DNA from: Anaeramoeba flamelloides
Lineage: Eukaryota > Metamonada > Anaeramoebidae
Length of the DNA: 64,000 nt
NCBI GenBank assembly: GCA_027625915.1
Contig: JANTQA010000047.1
Span: 1,054,001 to 1,118,000 of the forward strand
Direction of reading: 5' to 3'
The notes under the pieces were generated by a model, which had not been told where the DNA came from, ran no database searches, and saw nothing but the letters and a program-made list of their open reading frames with translations. The stretch's first letter is position 1; every line of letters begins with the position of its first letter. Positions 48,286-59,249 of this stretch are shown piece by piece. Position numbers and translations under genes: made by a program.

Positions 48286-48402
48286 TTTTTACTTCATTTT
48301 CATTTCCTTTTTCATTTAGAAACCAACCCCCAAACGAAGTTTGTTGGTATTTATGGTCTCTATTTGAAAAAGGAAATGAAAATGAAGTGAAAATTTTTCA
48401 CA
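48286..48402. repeat. Compact 36 bp-stem hairpin
   Basis: ACTTCATTTTCATTTCCTTT (from 48290) is followed about 110 bases later by its inverted partner AAAGGAAATGAAAATGAAGT; the stem extends to about 36 bp with few mismatches. The loop of about 40 bases is C-rich (ACCAACCCCCAAACG). It could be a tiny foldback element or a structured RNA; neither is shown. Confidence 0.7.
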
Positions 48403-49365
48403 TTTATTAAACAAATATCAAGAGCAAAGATCTAATAAAATTCCAATAGAAATCAATATGATTTCTCAACAATCATTTTTACATGGTTTTAATGAACTTA
48501 GAATAACACGTTTTTACCAAGTGACTATTGATCTTGCAATAAAAAAAAAATTTGCAACTGAATGATGTTTTATAACAAAAACGAAAAAAAAAAACAAAAA
48601 TGTGTAAAAATGATTTCAATTTTGAAAATTTCCAAAATAAAATTTTTCTTCTAATATCTATGCGAAACCTTTAAACACATGTATTATACCCATTAAAACT
48701 GGACGCCTTTGACTGAAAAATAGTTTAGATGCAGATTTTTCATTAGTAAAAACTTTTTTACATTTTTTTTTTTTTTTGAATAGTAATTTATTTTACTAAT
48801 TTTTTTGGAGATAATAACCAATGCAGATTAATAAATAAAAATATAGTATAATGGTTTTATTTTTTGAAAGACAAATAGAAAAAGAAAAATAATAATAATA
48901 AAAATTTACCCTAATTTTGAAATTTGATTTACAAAAGGGCAAACGAAAGCTAAATTTTTATATATTTATTTTAATTTATTCGTGCGGTACGAAAAATTCA
49001 TAAAGAGTCAATTGTTCAAAATTATTTTGTTAGGTAATAAATTAATTCTATCTTATTTTAAAACAATTGAGACACTTTTAGAGATTAAAATATTTCTAAA
49101 TGTTTGAGACCATAGTAAAAACGCTAGGTTATGTAGTAAAAAAAAAAATAATTTAAATCTTTACAATAATTAAAATTTTATTTTATTTTTTTTATTTTTA
49201 TTTTTGATTATTAACCTCTTTTAGCAGTTTTTTCATTTTTTCAGTACTTATTTTCAGATTTAAATATTATTAACTGTTAAATATTGAATTAATTATACGA
49301 TTTAAAAAATATTACTTCATTTTTTCAATTATTCCAGAAAGATTCACAATTGTTTTACAATTACT

Positions 49366-49556
49366 ACCAGTTCCACTTTTAAGACACAGAATTTGAAGTA
49401 AATATAAATTAGTAAAAAAATCACCAATTAAGGAAAATATTTTGGATTTTTTTTTTTTACACAAATTATTTTTCTAGAATCAGGATTTTTTGCTTTGTTT
49501 TTTAGTTTTTTGTCTTACCCCCCTGGAAGTTAATTCTATACAAGTGTAATTGACTT
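49366..49556. mobile_element. Family C MITE, degenerate copy C4
   Basis: Left end CCAGTTCCACTTTTAAGACA follows TA. The interior is recognisable but the right end is decayed. Confidence 0.5.
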
Positions 49557-50002
49557 TAAATGTTTCATTACAAACACTTTTATAATGATCATCTATTTCT
49601 ACTTTGTGAAATACACCTTTCAAAAATAAAAAAAAAACCTTTCTTTTTTCCAAGAACGTATATAATTGAATGATTAAAGAAACTTTGAAAAAAAACCAAT
49701 TTTTTAGTATTTTATTGGTTCTTTTATTAAAAATGAAAAATCGTAAAAATAAATATGAAATGTGGATTTTTTCTTAAAAAAATTCAAATCAAAGTGATCA
49801 AAAAAGTGATGCTAAAACTATAAAATTAATCTTTAAAAAAAAAAAAAAAACTTTTTTTTTTCTTGTTCCAAAACACCCCCCGATTCACAACCTATTAGTA
49901 AACCTAAGGTCAAATAAATTTTAAAAAGTAAAATACACAAAATTTAAACAAAATTTCACTTGGGAATGGAATTATTTAAATTTTTTCATAAGTTTTCTAA
50001 TA

Positions 50003-50532
50003 AACTAAATTCCAAAATTTTGGAGATAGTTTAAACGTTTGAAAGAATAAAAATACTCAACTTTAGATACAATTTGGAAAAAATTTTGATTTTACAAACT
50101 ATTTCATTTTTTATCAATTTTATTTTGTTTTCATTTCCATTTTTTTGGTTTACACAATTTGTTTCCTTAGATCTGGTAATTTTCTTCGATGGCTGATAGA
50201 TTATTATTGTTGATTTTGTTAAATTGGAAAAACAACATACAATTGGCCAATGGTATCTTATCATTTGATCAATCAACAATTATAGGTGAAATTTCGACAA
50301 ATTTAGCAATGAAATTGTTGTTCGGCTTGTTTCCTTCATTTGGTCACACACATTTTTATTTTTTAGTTTTATATTTTTTTCTTTTATTTAGATGGAAATG
50401 ATTACTTTTAAAAACATTAATAATGGGTAACTTAAATGTGGTTTGATATTAGGTTTGGAAAAATAAAATATATTGATGTTTTATTATGCTTATTTTTGAT
50501 TTTAGATGTGTCCAAATTTTTGGAATGGGGTT
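50003..50532. mobile_element. Family H TA-type MITE, copy H3
   Basis: Left end AACTAAATTCCAAAATTTTG after TA; right end reverse-complements to ATAAACCCCATTCCAAAAAT with TA beyond it. Interior blocks such as CATTTGATCAATCAACAATT align with H1. Confidence 0.7.
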
Positions 50533-50729
50533 TATATAAGAAATTTTTTTATTTTTTTTTAAGTACAATATTCTTCAAATTCAAAAAATTTGGAAAATTA
50601 TATAAAAATCGATTTTATTATTAAATTTTAAACAAAATATCAACGTTTTTACCTACAAATTGATTTATATTTAGATGTGATATCTGATACTAAATTACTT
50701 GTTGTATCAAAACAAGAAGAAAGAAAAAA

Positions 50730-51400
50730 AAGCACAGCTTTTATTTGATAGAGGGGTATTCTACTCTGAACAATAGTAGTTTGACCGACAATATGTTAAA
50801 TTTTCCAGATTTTATAAAAAGTATTTTTTTTTTTGGGGGGGGGTTAATTTGATTATTTGGTTTTTGTTCTCTTTTTGTTTTCAAAAAACAGAAAAAATTG
50901 CATCAAAATCTTTTCTTTGAAAAAAAAATTATATTTTTTTTCAAGTTTAGAATAATTATTTGAATTTTATTGAAATTAAGTAGATTTTTTAAGGCATTAT
51001 TCCAAAACTAAGTGATTTCATTTTTAAAGTGTATTTTTGTTCATTTCCTTCAGAGATAATTAGATTTCTGTTTTCTTTCATTCAAAATAATTTTTTTGTA
51101 AATAATAAAGAAATTTGTTGGATTTTGAACTTTACCCAAACAAGAAAATCGATCAAACTTTTTACAATAAATAATTTCGGAAAATAACTTTTAAAAGTAA
51201 TTTTGGTTTTTGTAATCAGACTTTTACACCTTTTTTCAATTTCAGATTTGGTAAATTTTTTTTTAATTTGTTATTAGATTTTTGTGAGAAGTTTTTTTTT
51301 TCGTTTACTAGTCCCTTAAACAAATAAAATACTTGCTTAACTCATTTTACAAAGTTTCTTTAAAACAAAAACAATAAAATGGTTTCTTCGAAGCTTTTAT
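50730..51400 (-). repeat. Dispersed repeat family I, reversed copy 4
   Basis: The reverse complement aligns with about 46640-47110, e.g. AAAGAAAACAGAAATCTAAT and AAATACACTTTAAAAATG. Together with H3 it is the mirror image of the I-H1 pair at the window start. Confidence 0.55.
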
Positions 51401-51618
51401 AAAAAAATTTAAAAAATAAAAACCATGTAAAAAATTTGGAAACATCGATTTGAATTTATCAGTAAGGTTTTTTCATGAAATCTAAATATTTTTAATTGTT
51501 GATTTCTGTAAAAAAATATTTTGTAGTTTGTTATTGGATACTAACTCAGTCACTCAAGCAAACTGTTAAAAACATTTCGGAAATTAGGAAATTTATTGTC
51601 GTAGTTCGAAGAGTCTAA

Positions 51619-52092
51619 TTTCAATTTAAAAATTCAAAATCTCGATCTTACTTTGTTTTCCTTTTTTCATACTTTGGACAAGTTTTTCCTTCTTCTTCCA
51701 AAACGTCTGTCATCTTAGATCACTTGATCTCTTTTAATACGTCGGATATTGTTTTTGTTTGTGTAACTAGAGTCGGGATCATTTTGAACCAACTTTTATT
51801 AGTATTAAATAATAAACGGGAAAATTATTCACTCCATTTTCATTTTGCTATTTATCAAAACCAACTTCTTTTGAAAACTATGTTTGTATTATTGAAAAAT
51901 CTGGAAAACGTAGAGAAAATTTTTTCAGTTGAGAATTCCAATAACAGTAAGAAAAAAACGAAATTTACAACTCTTGATAATCACAATTCAATAAATATTC
52001 CACTGATGAATAAATTTGTTGTAAACGAATCAAACTACTGTAATACAGTTGCAAAAAACAAAGTAGAATCATTATTAAATTTTCTAAAGTGA
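51619..52092 (+). CDS. Unrecognised open frame, possible exon
   Basis: Open for 157 codons ending at TGA 52090-52092, long for this base composition. It has no ATG until codon 88 (51880-51882), so it would need an upstream exon or be a 3' exon. The translation mixes hydrophobic stretches (SDIVFVCVTRVGIILNQLLL) with polar ones and is not a simple homopolymer product. No domain recognised. It lies 520 bp upstream of, and on the same strand as, the SDR gene. I treat it as a candidate only. Confidence 0.3.
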   Translation, partial: FQFKNSKSRSYFVFLFSYFGQVFPSSSKTSVILDHLISFNTSDIVFVCVTRVGIILNQLLLVLNNKRENYSLHFHFAIYQNQLLLKTMFVLLKNLENVEKIFSVENSNNSKKKTKFTTLDNHNSINIPLMNKFVVNESNYCNTVAKNKVESLLNFLK

Positions 52093-52615
52093 AATTCGTT
52101 TTGTATCCAAAAGAGAAAAATAGTATTATGAATTTTTTTTTAGAAACAAAATGTAGTAATTATTCTCCACTTTTGGCAATAAAAACATACTGTGTCATTC
52201 AAAATGACAAAACCTTTTTATTTTCCAAAACATATTTTTAGAAAAAGTAGAAATTTGTCCCTTTAACTGCAATGGGATAAATAAAAATTCAAAGTGTTGA
52301 TTTCAAGAAATGATTAACAACAGAGATTTTAAAACTCTCTGGATTGTAACACATAAAAGTAAGTCCTATCAATTAGTCGAAAAATTAAAAATAAAAAAAA
52401 GGGAAAAAAAAATTAAAAATAGGAGTTATTAAGGATAAAAAACAGAGAAAACGAATAGAAACAGGTTGTTTAGAATCAAACAACATATGAAGGTTTATTA
52501 TAAGGCCTACCTTTCTGATAGAAAACAAAAAATATTTTGTTTTTAAAATAATTCTGGATTTGTTTATAATCATTTTTTTTTCAAAGAATTATTCTTACTT
52601 ACAAACAAAATATTA

Positions 52616-53648
52616 ATGAAAATCTTTTTAGTTGGAGCAACTGGATACATTGGCGGAGGCATTCTTAGACTTCTTGTATCTGAAGGAAACGAGTGTGTCA
52701 TCCTCTCAAGAACTGAAGAAAAGGCCAAGAAATTAAAAGAAGAACTTGGTATCGAATATGTTATTGGCGGTATGGCTGATGATGAAATTGTCAAAAAGGC
52801 AATTGCTGGTTGTGATGCTGTTGTTTTCACTGCCATGCAATTTGGAGAAAAAGCTGCCGAACTTGATCTTAATCTTATCAATGCAGTTATTGCTACTGGA
52901 AGAGAAATTGCAAAAACAAAAAAATTCCAATTCATTTATACCTCAACATTATGGGCAGTTGGTAACACAGCCTATGACGGCAACGAAGAAAGAGTTGTTG
53001 ACGAAGACTTCACAACCGAAAGATGTGTCGAGATGTTCAAATGGAGAGCCGAACACGAAAAATTGGTTCTTGCTGAAAAGACGGAAAACTTTCTTCCTGT
53101 TGTTGTAAGTTCTCTCTTCAATTCTTGTTGTTTGAAATCTTGAATGTTTTTTTTTTTTTTTTTTTGAATAAATTTTTTTTTCTCCTTTTTGAACCAAAAA
53201 ATTTGTCAATTTATCTACCAAATAGCTTCGACCATCGTGGGTCTATGGAAAAGGCGGGTACGTTACAATGGCCATTGACAAATGTAAGGAAGCTGGAAAA
53301 ATTATCTATAATGGTGACGGCAAAAGTGTTTTAAATATGGTACACATTGACGACATCAGTGCCTTAGTTGCCCTTATCATCAAAAAAAAAGCAGACGGGA
53401 TTTTCCATGCCTGTGACGGTAAGCCTATCCAAATTCTTGAAATTGTTGAGTGCTTCAAAAAGATTCTTGGGATCGAAGAAACTCAATCCTTAAATATGCC
53501 AGAATCAATGAACGCAATTGGCGCATTTGCAATCGGCCAAACCATTTACCAAAAGGCCGTTGGAAGAAGATCTCTTGAGTTAGGCTGGGAAATCAAATAC
53601 CCCTCATTCAAAGAAACTTGCTTACAAGTTTATCCAAACTACAAATAA
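52616..53648 (+). CDS. Atypical SDR, NAD(P)-dependent epimerase/dehydratase-like, 2 exons
   Basis: Exons 52616-53104 and 53226-53648, intron 121 bp (GTAAGT donor), 303 residues. An N-terminal Rossmann motif GATGYIGG lies at 7-14 and is followed by ILSRTEEKA, where the Arg after strand 2 suggests NADP preference (inference). FIYTSTLWAVGN and VVDEDF occupy the catalytic region; the usual YxxxK pair is not present and KWRAEHEKLVL stands in its place, as in a poorly studied branch of extended-like SDRs. Exon 2 starts LRPSWVYGKGG, then GDGKSVLNMVHIDDISALV and a C-terminal GRRSLELGWEIKYPSF, all typical of nucleotide-sugar epimerase relatives. The substrate is unknown. The gene has fewer A/T runs than its neighbours. 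The family is common in bacteria, fungi and plants, so transfer is possible but not shown; the intron says it is fully resident. Confidence 0.9.
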
Positions 53649-53984
53649 TTCTTGAATTTTTTTTCAAAAGATGAAATTTCATTGTATTCATGCACTAACC
53701 CCAACTAGAATCCCTTACAAAAAATAAAGAGATTGAAAAAAGAAAGAAATACAGAACTTGAAATAATTCAAATCTATTTTTTTTGTTGATCAATAAATTT
53801 CCTTCTGTTGGTTTAATTTTTGACATCTTTTTTTTTTTTCTTTTTGAAATTTAGTTGGTTTCTTTCAGACTATTATTACTATTTGTTGCAAAATAAATTG
53901 CACAATATTATAACTCAGCTTTCCATAAAATGGTTTTATTAAATCAGGTAAAATTTCAAATTTTTTAATTCCGAAAATCCGTTT

Positions 53985-54475
53985 ACTGTAGTCAAAATAA
54001 ATCGTGCAAAAAAATTTAGTGCGTGTTTCAAAATAAAAAGCGTGTTTTTTTGTTATAGAAAACCTATACATTAACCAATCAAAGAAACCAATAATAAAGC
54101 CTAAAAAAATATGGTATTGGTTTCTTAAAGTTCTATTATTTAAAAAGAAATTCTAAAAATAAAGGATCAAATTGCAAAATTTGTCTTAAAAAATAGAGTA
54201 AATTTTTTTGAAAATTTTTATTCAAAAAACAAATACCAAAAAATTTCAAAAAAATTGAGAATATTATGAAAAAAATTCAACTATTTGCATGAATTAATTT
54301 AAATTTTACTGAAAATAACAAGACCTTTACTTTCAAAATTGATTTCGGTTCAGGTATACTATTTGGTAGTAGATTGGATGTTACATTGGTACAAGAATAA
54401 AAAAAAGCACGGATAATATTTAGAAACACGGATTATAGTCGTTGTGAAAGCATTATTTTGATCATTGTAAATTAA
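53985..54475 (+). mobile_element. Family G TIR element, copy G2
   Basis: The left end (GTCAAAATAAATCGTGC, then GCGTGTTTCAAAATAAAAAG) and right end (AGCACGGATAATATTTAG, AAACACG, TTATTTTGATCA) are imperfect inverted repeats of about 65 bp. The interior is collinear with G1. Non-coding. Confidence 0.65.
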
Positions 54476-56138
54476 GAATTTATTTGAAAGAATAGGGAAC
54501 TGGGATTATTTATTTTTATTCTTGGATGTGTTTTTTTGTTAAAGCTGAATGAAAATTTTGATCGTTTTATTTTGCAATGGACAATATTTTGAATAAATTC
54601 TAAAATCATTCAGTACCACTTTTAGGTATCAAATTTTCAACGGAATTTATGTAGTGGTAAAAAAATTTGGAATTTGCCTTTGGGAAAAAAAAATTCAACT
54701 AGATTTTAAAATAGAAACCTTTATAAAAACTAATAAAGTAAAGTAAGATCTATTAATTTAAGAAAAAATAAAGAATTAAGGGAGTAGTATTTTTTCAAAA
54801 TAAAATGAAATCTAATTGAGATCTGAAAAAAAATATTTTTTGTTATTATTTGTCTTTCGACTTTTTGATATTGAGGAATTAATCATTTTAACAATTTATT
54901 ATTTTTGATTCTCTTTTTGGAAATCCCTAAAGTCAGGTTTATTTAATATATCATGTAAAAAAGTAACCTATTATTTTTATTCGCAATTAAGTAGTTTCTT
55001 GAAAATTGTAAAAGACTGTTAATTGAATAATAAAACGATCAAAATTTACAGTTAACTTTCCTAAAACTAAATCCCATGACAAAGAATCAATATAAAACAT
55101 CAAAGTTCCCTATTTGTAATTGAAAATTAATAATTTAAGCTTCACTTCAGAATTAAAAATTTGAAAAGTTACCTGATAGAAAAATCTTTTTTTAGAAAGA
55201 CGAATGAAAATTTTATTCCCTTTTTGTTTTTTAACAAATAATATATTATTCATTTTATGTTGAAAAGTCTTGACTATAAAAGAAAATCTAGAATTTTGTA
55301 ATTATTTTTGGAATCCTTAAGATTTTTATTTAAATCTCAATAAATAAACTAATTGAAGTAGATGTCATTAAATAAATGAAAATTTGATAGAACAAAACAA
55401 AAGTTATCGCTGAAATTTAGATATATAAAACAAAATTTACATGTTTCCAATATAAAACATCAAAAAGGTAACATATTATTTTTATTAATAATTTAGTTAA
55501 TTCTTGAAAATTATAAAACATATTGTTCGAGATTGTTGGAAAGTCTTGATTTCGAAAGCAAATTTTTTTTTTTATTTTGTTTCTTTAACTTTGATTAATA
55601 TTTCAATTCAAATCTTAGCCAATAAAACTAATTGGGGTATAGATGATTTAATAAATGAATATTCGGTGGAAGCCTAACTACATTTTATCAATTAAATTGG
55701 GATCTATTAAGCAAAAAAAAGTTTTTTTCTTTAAGGGTTTGAAAAAAGCCCTTTTCTGATTTTCAAAAAAAATGTAAAAATATTTTTTTTTTACAGATTG
55801 TTTGTTCTTATTCACAAGAACCATTATACAATTTAAATCAGTGTAGTCAGAAAAAAATTGATTTTGAATTTTGAGGATAAAAGTAGAAAATTCCCAAATA
55901 TACTGGTATTTGAATTACAAATGGGAAATTTTTTCACTTGGTTTACAATTTCCTTTTTCAAAAAAAACTCCAATTTACAACCTGCTCCTGTAGGGAAACT
56001 CTGTTTGTCATAAATAAGGAAAATGAATTGAAAATATTTTCCCATTTAGACTTCAAATACCAGTATTCCGGAAAATTTGATTTTTAAAAATCAAATTTCT
56101 TCTGAGAACAAAAAATGAATTATCAAGTAAAAATTTTA
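54476..56138. other. Gene-free stretch with small inverted repeats
   Basis: About 54604-54660 resembles a decayed family C left end (AGTACCACTTTTAGGTATCA). At 55897-56075 an inverted pair TACTGGTATTTGAA / TTCAAATACCAGTA with ATGGGAAA words makes a 35 bp stem around about 100 bp of loop. About 54950-55020 and 55465-55530 are loosely repeated (TAACxTATTATTTTTATT). No gene. Confidence 0.45.
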
Positions 56139-56339
56139 TAGTCAGTTTCACTTTTAAGACACAATAAAATCAACGAAATTTATGGCACAATAAAAAAATC
56201 TCAAATTAAGGCACAAAATTCAAATTCTAGTAAAAATAAATTGTAAAAAAAAAAATTTCAAATTTTGTACCTTAATTTGAGATTTTTTTTGTGCCTTAAA
56301 TTTCATTGAAAGTTTGTGCCTTAAAAGTGAAACTGACAG
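56139..56339. mobile_element. Family C TA-flanked MITE, copy C3
   Basis: 201 bp. Left end TAGTCAGTTTCACTTTTAAG; right end reverse-complements to CTGTCAGTTTCACTTTTAAG; TA on both sides. The arms are inverted almost to the centre (TCTCAAATTAAGGCACAAAA against CCTTAATTTGAGATTTTTTT). Confidence 0.85.
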
Positions 56340-56449
56340 TAAATAACTTGAAAATTTAATTATTTTAACTACTCTTATTAAAGTAATAGTAATATTTTTC
56401 AATATACCAAATAAATCTATTATTTGAGTTAACCAAGAGAATTAACTCA

Positions 56450-56471
56450 AAAAAAAAAAAAAAAAAAAAAC
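56450..56471. repeat. Poly(A) tract
   Basis: Run of about 22 A following AACTC. Confidence 0.85.
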
Positions 56472-56769
56472 TTATCATTAATATTGCTATAAACAAAGAC
56501 TCTTTATTATATTATAATAACGATTGAAATGGTAATAAATAATGTAAAAAACTTTTTATAATTTAAAAAATAAAATAACTTTAAAGTGTATTCTTTTTCA
56601 TAAAAAATGGAAAAAAAAATTGATTTCACTGAAAAATATTCTTTTCTGGGTTTCTTAGTAGATCAGAATCCTTTTTCACTTTGTTATCTACAACATTTGA
56701 AAGTAGAGTATATACTATATAAAATATTTCAAATGTTTCTCCTGTTGCCGTTGAATACAGATCCTGTAA

Positions 56770-57070
56770 ACACAATTTTAATGAATCAACCCAAAACAGT
56801 TTTTCTAATACTAGCTTTTGATAAGGGTTTTTTCTTTGATTGGTCAATAATTAAAAATTAGTTGAAAAAATTGAATTATTTTTAAGATCTCCAATAACCC
56901 ACTCGACAATTTTGATAATCAAGCCAAATTCAATTTTTTTATTTGGTTTGATTGGGAAAAATATACAGAATTATTCTTGGAAGTAAATTTGTTTCTTTTA
57001 TTAATCAATTTAACCTCACCTTTTCAGCAAGCTTCCTAATTATAAATCGAGTTAAATTTTTTTTCCCTTT
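56770..57070 (+). mobile_element. Family A element, degenerate copy A3
   Basis: GGGTTTTTTCTTTGATTGGT and AGATCTCCAATAACCC match the A1/A2 interiors, and the right side CCTAATTATAAATCGAGT matches their right ends. The left end is not recognisable. Confidence 0.5.
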
Positions 57071-58007
57071 TCGCTTATATTCCCATATACTTCTAATAAA
57101 AATAATATTTTTGACATTTTTTTTCTGATTTTTTCATTTTTTTATTAAGGGGTTAGTACATTTTATAATTTTGAGAACTTAATTTTATTTGAAACAAGAT
57201 CAATATTTTAATTTCTTAAACAAAGTACACGTGTATATAAATAAAACGATTAAACTTATTAAATTATATTCAAAAGTAATTCTCATTTCATATATTACTA
57301 CCCTTCTTGAATAATAAATTAAAAATATAAAAATGTATTCTTTTATATTCAAGGGCAACTAATAATATAACTGCATTAATGATTCACACGAAAAATCATT
57401 CTAAATATATTCAAGACCTGATAAATTAAAAATTAAAAAAAAAAACAAAACCAAAAACTAAAATAAAATAATTTTTTTTAAATGTGCATTATGATTCTTT
57501 AACTCTATACTTTAACTAAAAAAATGTTAAAAAAATTGTCGAACGCCTTCTCATTGGAACTTCTGGTGGAAAATTTCTCAATTTCTTTGGAAAATTATAA
57601 TTGTTGACAATAACATTTTTTATGTGTAAATGTATTCATTTTAAAAGAAAATATAAATTCTTACTATTCTTTATGTTAATTGGAATTTATTACATTATTT
57701 ATTTTCCTAAATGACTTTTCAAAAAAAAAAAAATAAATTGAATTTTCAAGATTATAATAAATTCAACCATTTTCCCACCAAATAGGAAAAGTTTAAATGA
57801 AATTATTACATCTATTTCAGGGTATAAAAGGATATTGAAAGAAAAAAATAAATTTAAAAATTTTTGAGTATTTTCGATTTTCGGGTATTTTCGGGAATAT
57901 TTGATAGATTCTTTTATATTATACTATAAGTTGGATTTTTTCTAATTTCACATAATATTATTTAATGTTTTTCTTTATTCAGATTTTTTTTCTATAACAC
58001 CAAAGTA
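57071..58007. other. Gene-free stretch with family J fragment
   Basis: About 57520-57680 (TCTCATTGGAACTTCTGGTG and ATTTTAAAAG) resembles 14375-14490. No gene. Confidence 0.4.
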
Positions 58008-58360
58008 AATATGAATGTTGTGAAAAATCGAGTTTTTACAATTTACAGATAAATAAAGAGTTCCATGAATTTATTCAAATTTTGGTAATAGTAAAGATGA
58101 TATCTGATTATCTTATTAGACTAATAATATTTTTAATCAAAAAATGGTTTGGTAAATACTAATCTTTCAATTTTTAAAAAACAATCCATTTTCCAAACAA
58201 AATATTGGTATTCACCAAACAATTTTATATTGAAAATGTCGTTGAGGTCAAAAATCAAAATGGAGGTTTTATTTACTATTACCAAAATTTGAATAAATTC
58301 ATGGAACTCTTTATTTATCTGTAAATTGTAAAAACTCGATTTTTTACAACATTCATTATT
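58008..58360. mobile_element. 353 bp foldback element with near-identical arms
   Basis: Arms of about 90 bp (58008-58100 and 58265-58360) carry AAATCGAGTTTTTACAATTT and AATAAAGAGTTCCATGAATT and differ at only a few positions. Flanked by TA (58006-58007 and 58361-58362). High arm identity suggests recent insertion or arm homogenisation. It lies 375 bp from the 3' end of the PDI-like gene. Non-coding. Confidence 0.82.
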
Positions 58361-58734
58361 TACACTTGTGTATAACAGAAATTTAATTCAAGATTTTGTG
58401 TATTAAAACTAAAAAAAAAAAAATGAGTTCAAAAAAATATAATCAATTCGGGTGTAATTTTTATTTGAACCAACCAATAATTATAAATAAAGGTTAATAA
58501 AACGGATATATATATATATATATATATATATGTATAATTATTTGAACGATAATTCATGATTAATTTAACCAAGTAAAAAGTACCTGAAAAAAATAAAAAA
58601 GAGGAAAAAAAAAAGAAAAAAAAGAAAAAAGAATTCAAAAAAAGAAGAATTTATTAAAAAAGAAAAAGAAAACCATAACTAATAATAAAATATTTGATTC
58701 ATTTTTCAAAAATAAACTAAAAATTAGAATTAAT

Positions 58735-59213
58735 TTAGAGCTCTGGCTTTTGTTCTGTTTCATTTTCCTGTAGTGTTTCTTTTTTTTTTGCGAGATCAAC
58801 AGTAGCGTTTTCTTCAATAAATTCTTTCAAACCACCAAATGATCTAGAACCTTCATAGCTAATATATTTTTGCTTTTGATTACGAGGATAAAAAACAAGA
58901 GTTGGGTATCCGGCTACAGTGACACCTGGAACTTGGTATGCGTCACCATTAAATCGAAATAATGCCAAGTCTTCAACGTGACTAAAATGTTTTGCAATAT
59001 CTACATAATGTGGCCTTAATGCTTTACAATATTCACTATATTTTTAATTTGAAAACAATATGGAATATATTAATATTTGAACAACAAAAAGTATAAAAAC
59101 AAGAAGAATATTAAATTAATATTAAAATAAATTTGAAAATTGAACTAAAAAAAGGCATCAATAAGAAGAAAAATAAACAATAAAATAATAAGAAATTGAA
59201 AAATAAAAAGGAA

Positions 59214-59249
<36 letters not shown>

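Noticed and set aside
52570-53221. Several antisense and alternative-frame ORFs over the SDR gene.
   Set aside because: Shadows of the coding exons; none has family similarity.
56607-56861. 84-codon ATG-started plus-strand frame and its antisense partner.
   Set aside because: The second half lies in a degenerate family A element; no conserved motif in the first half.
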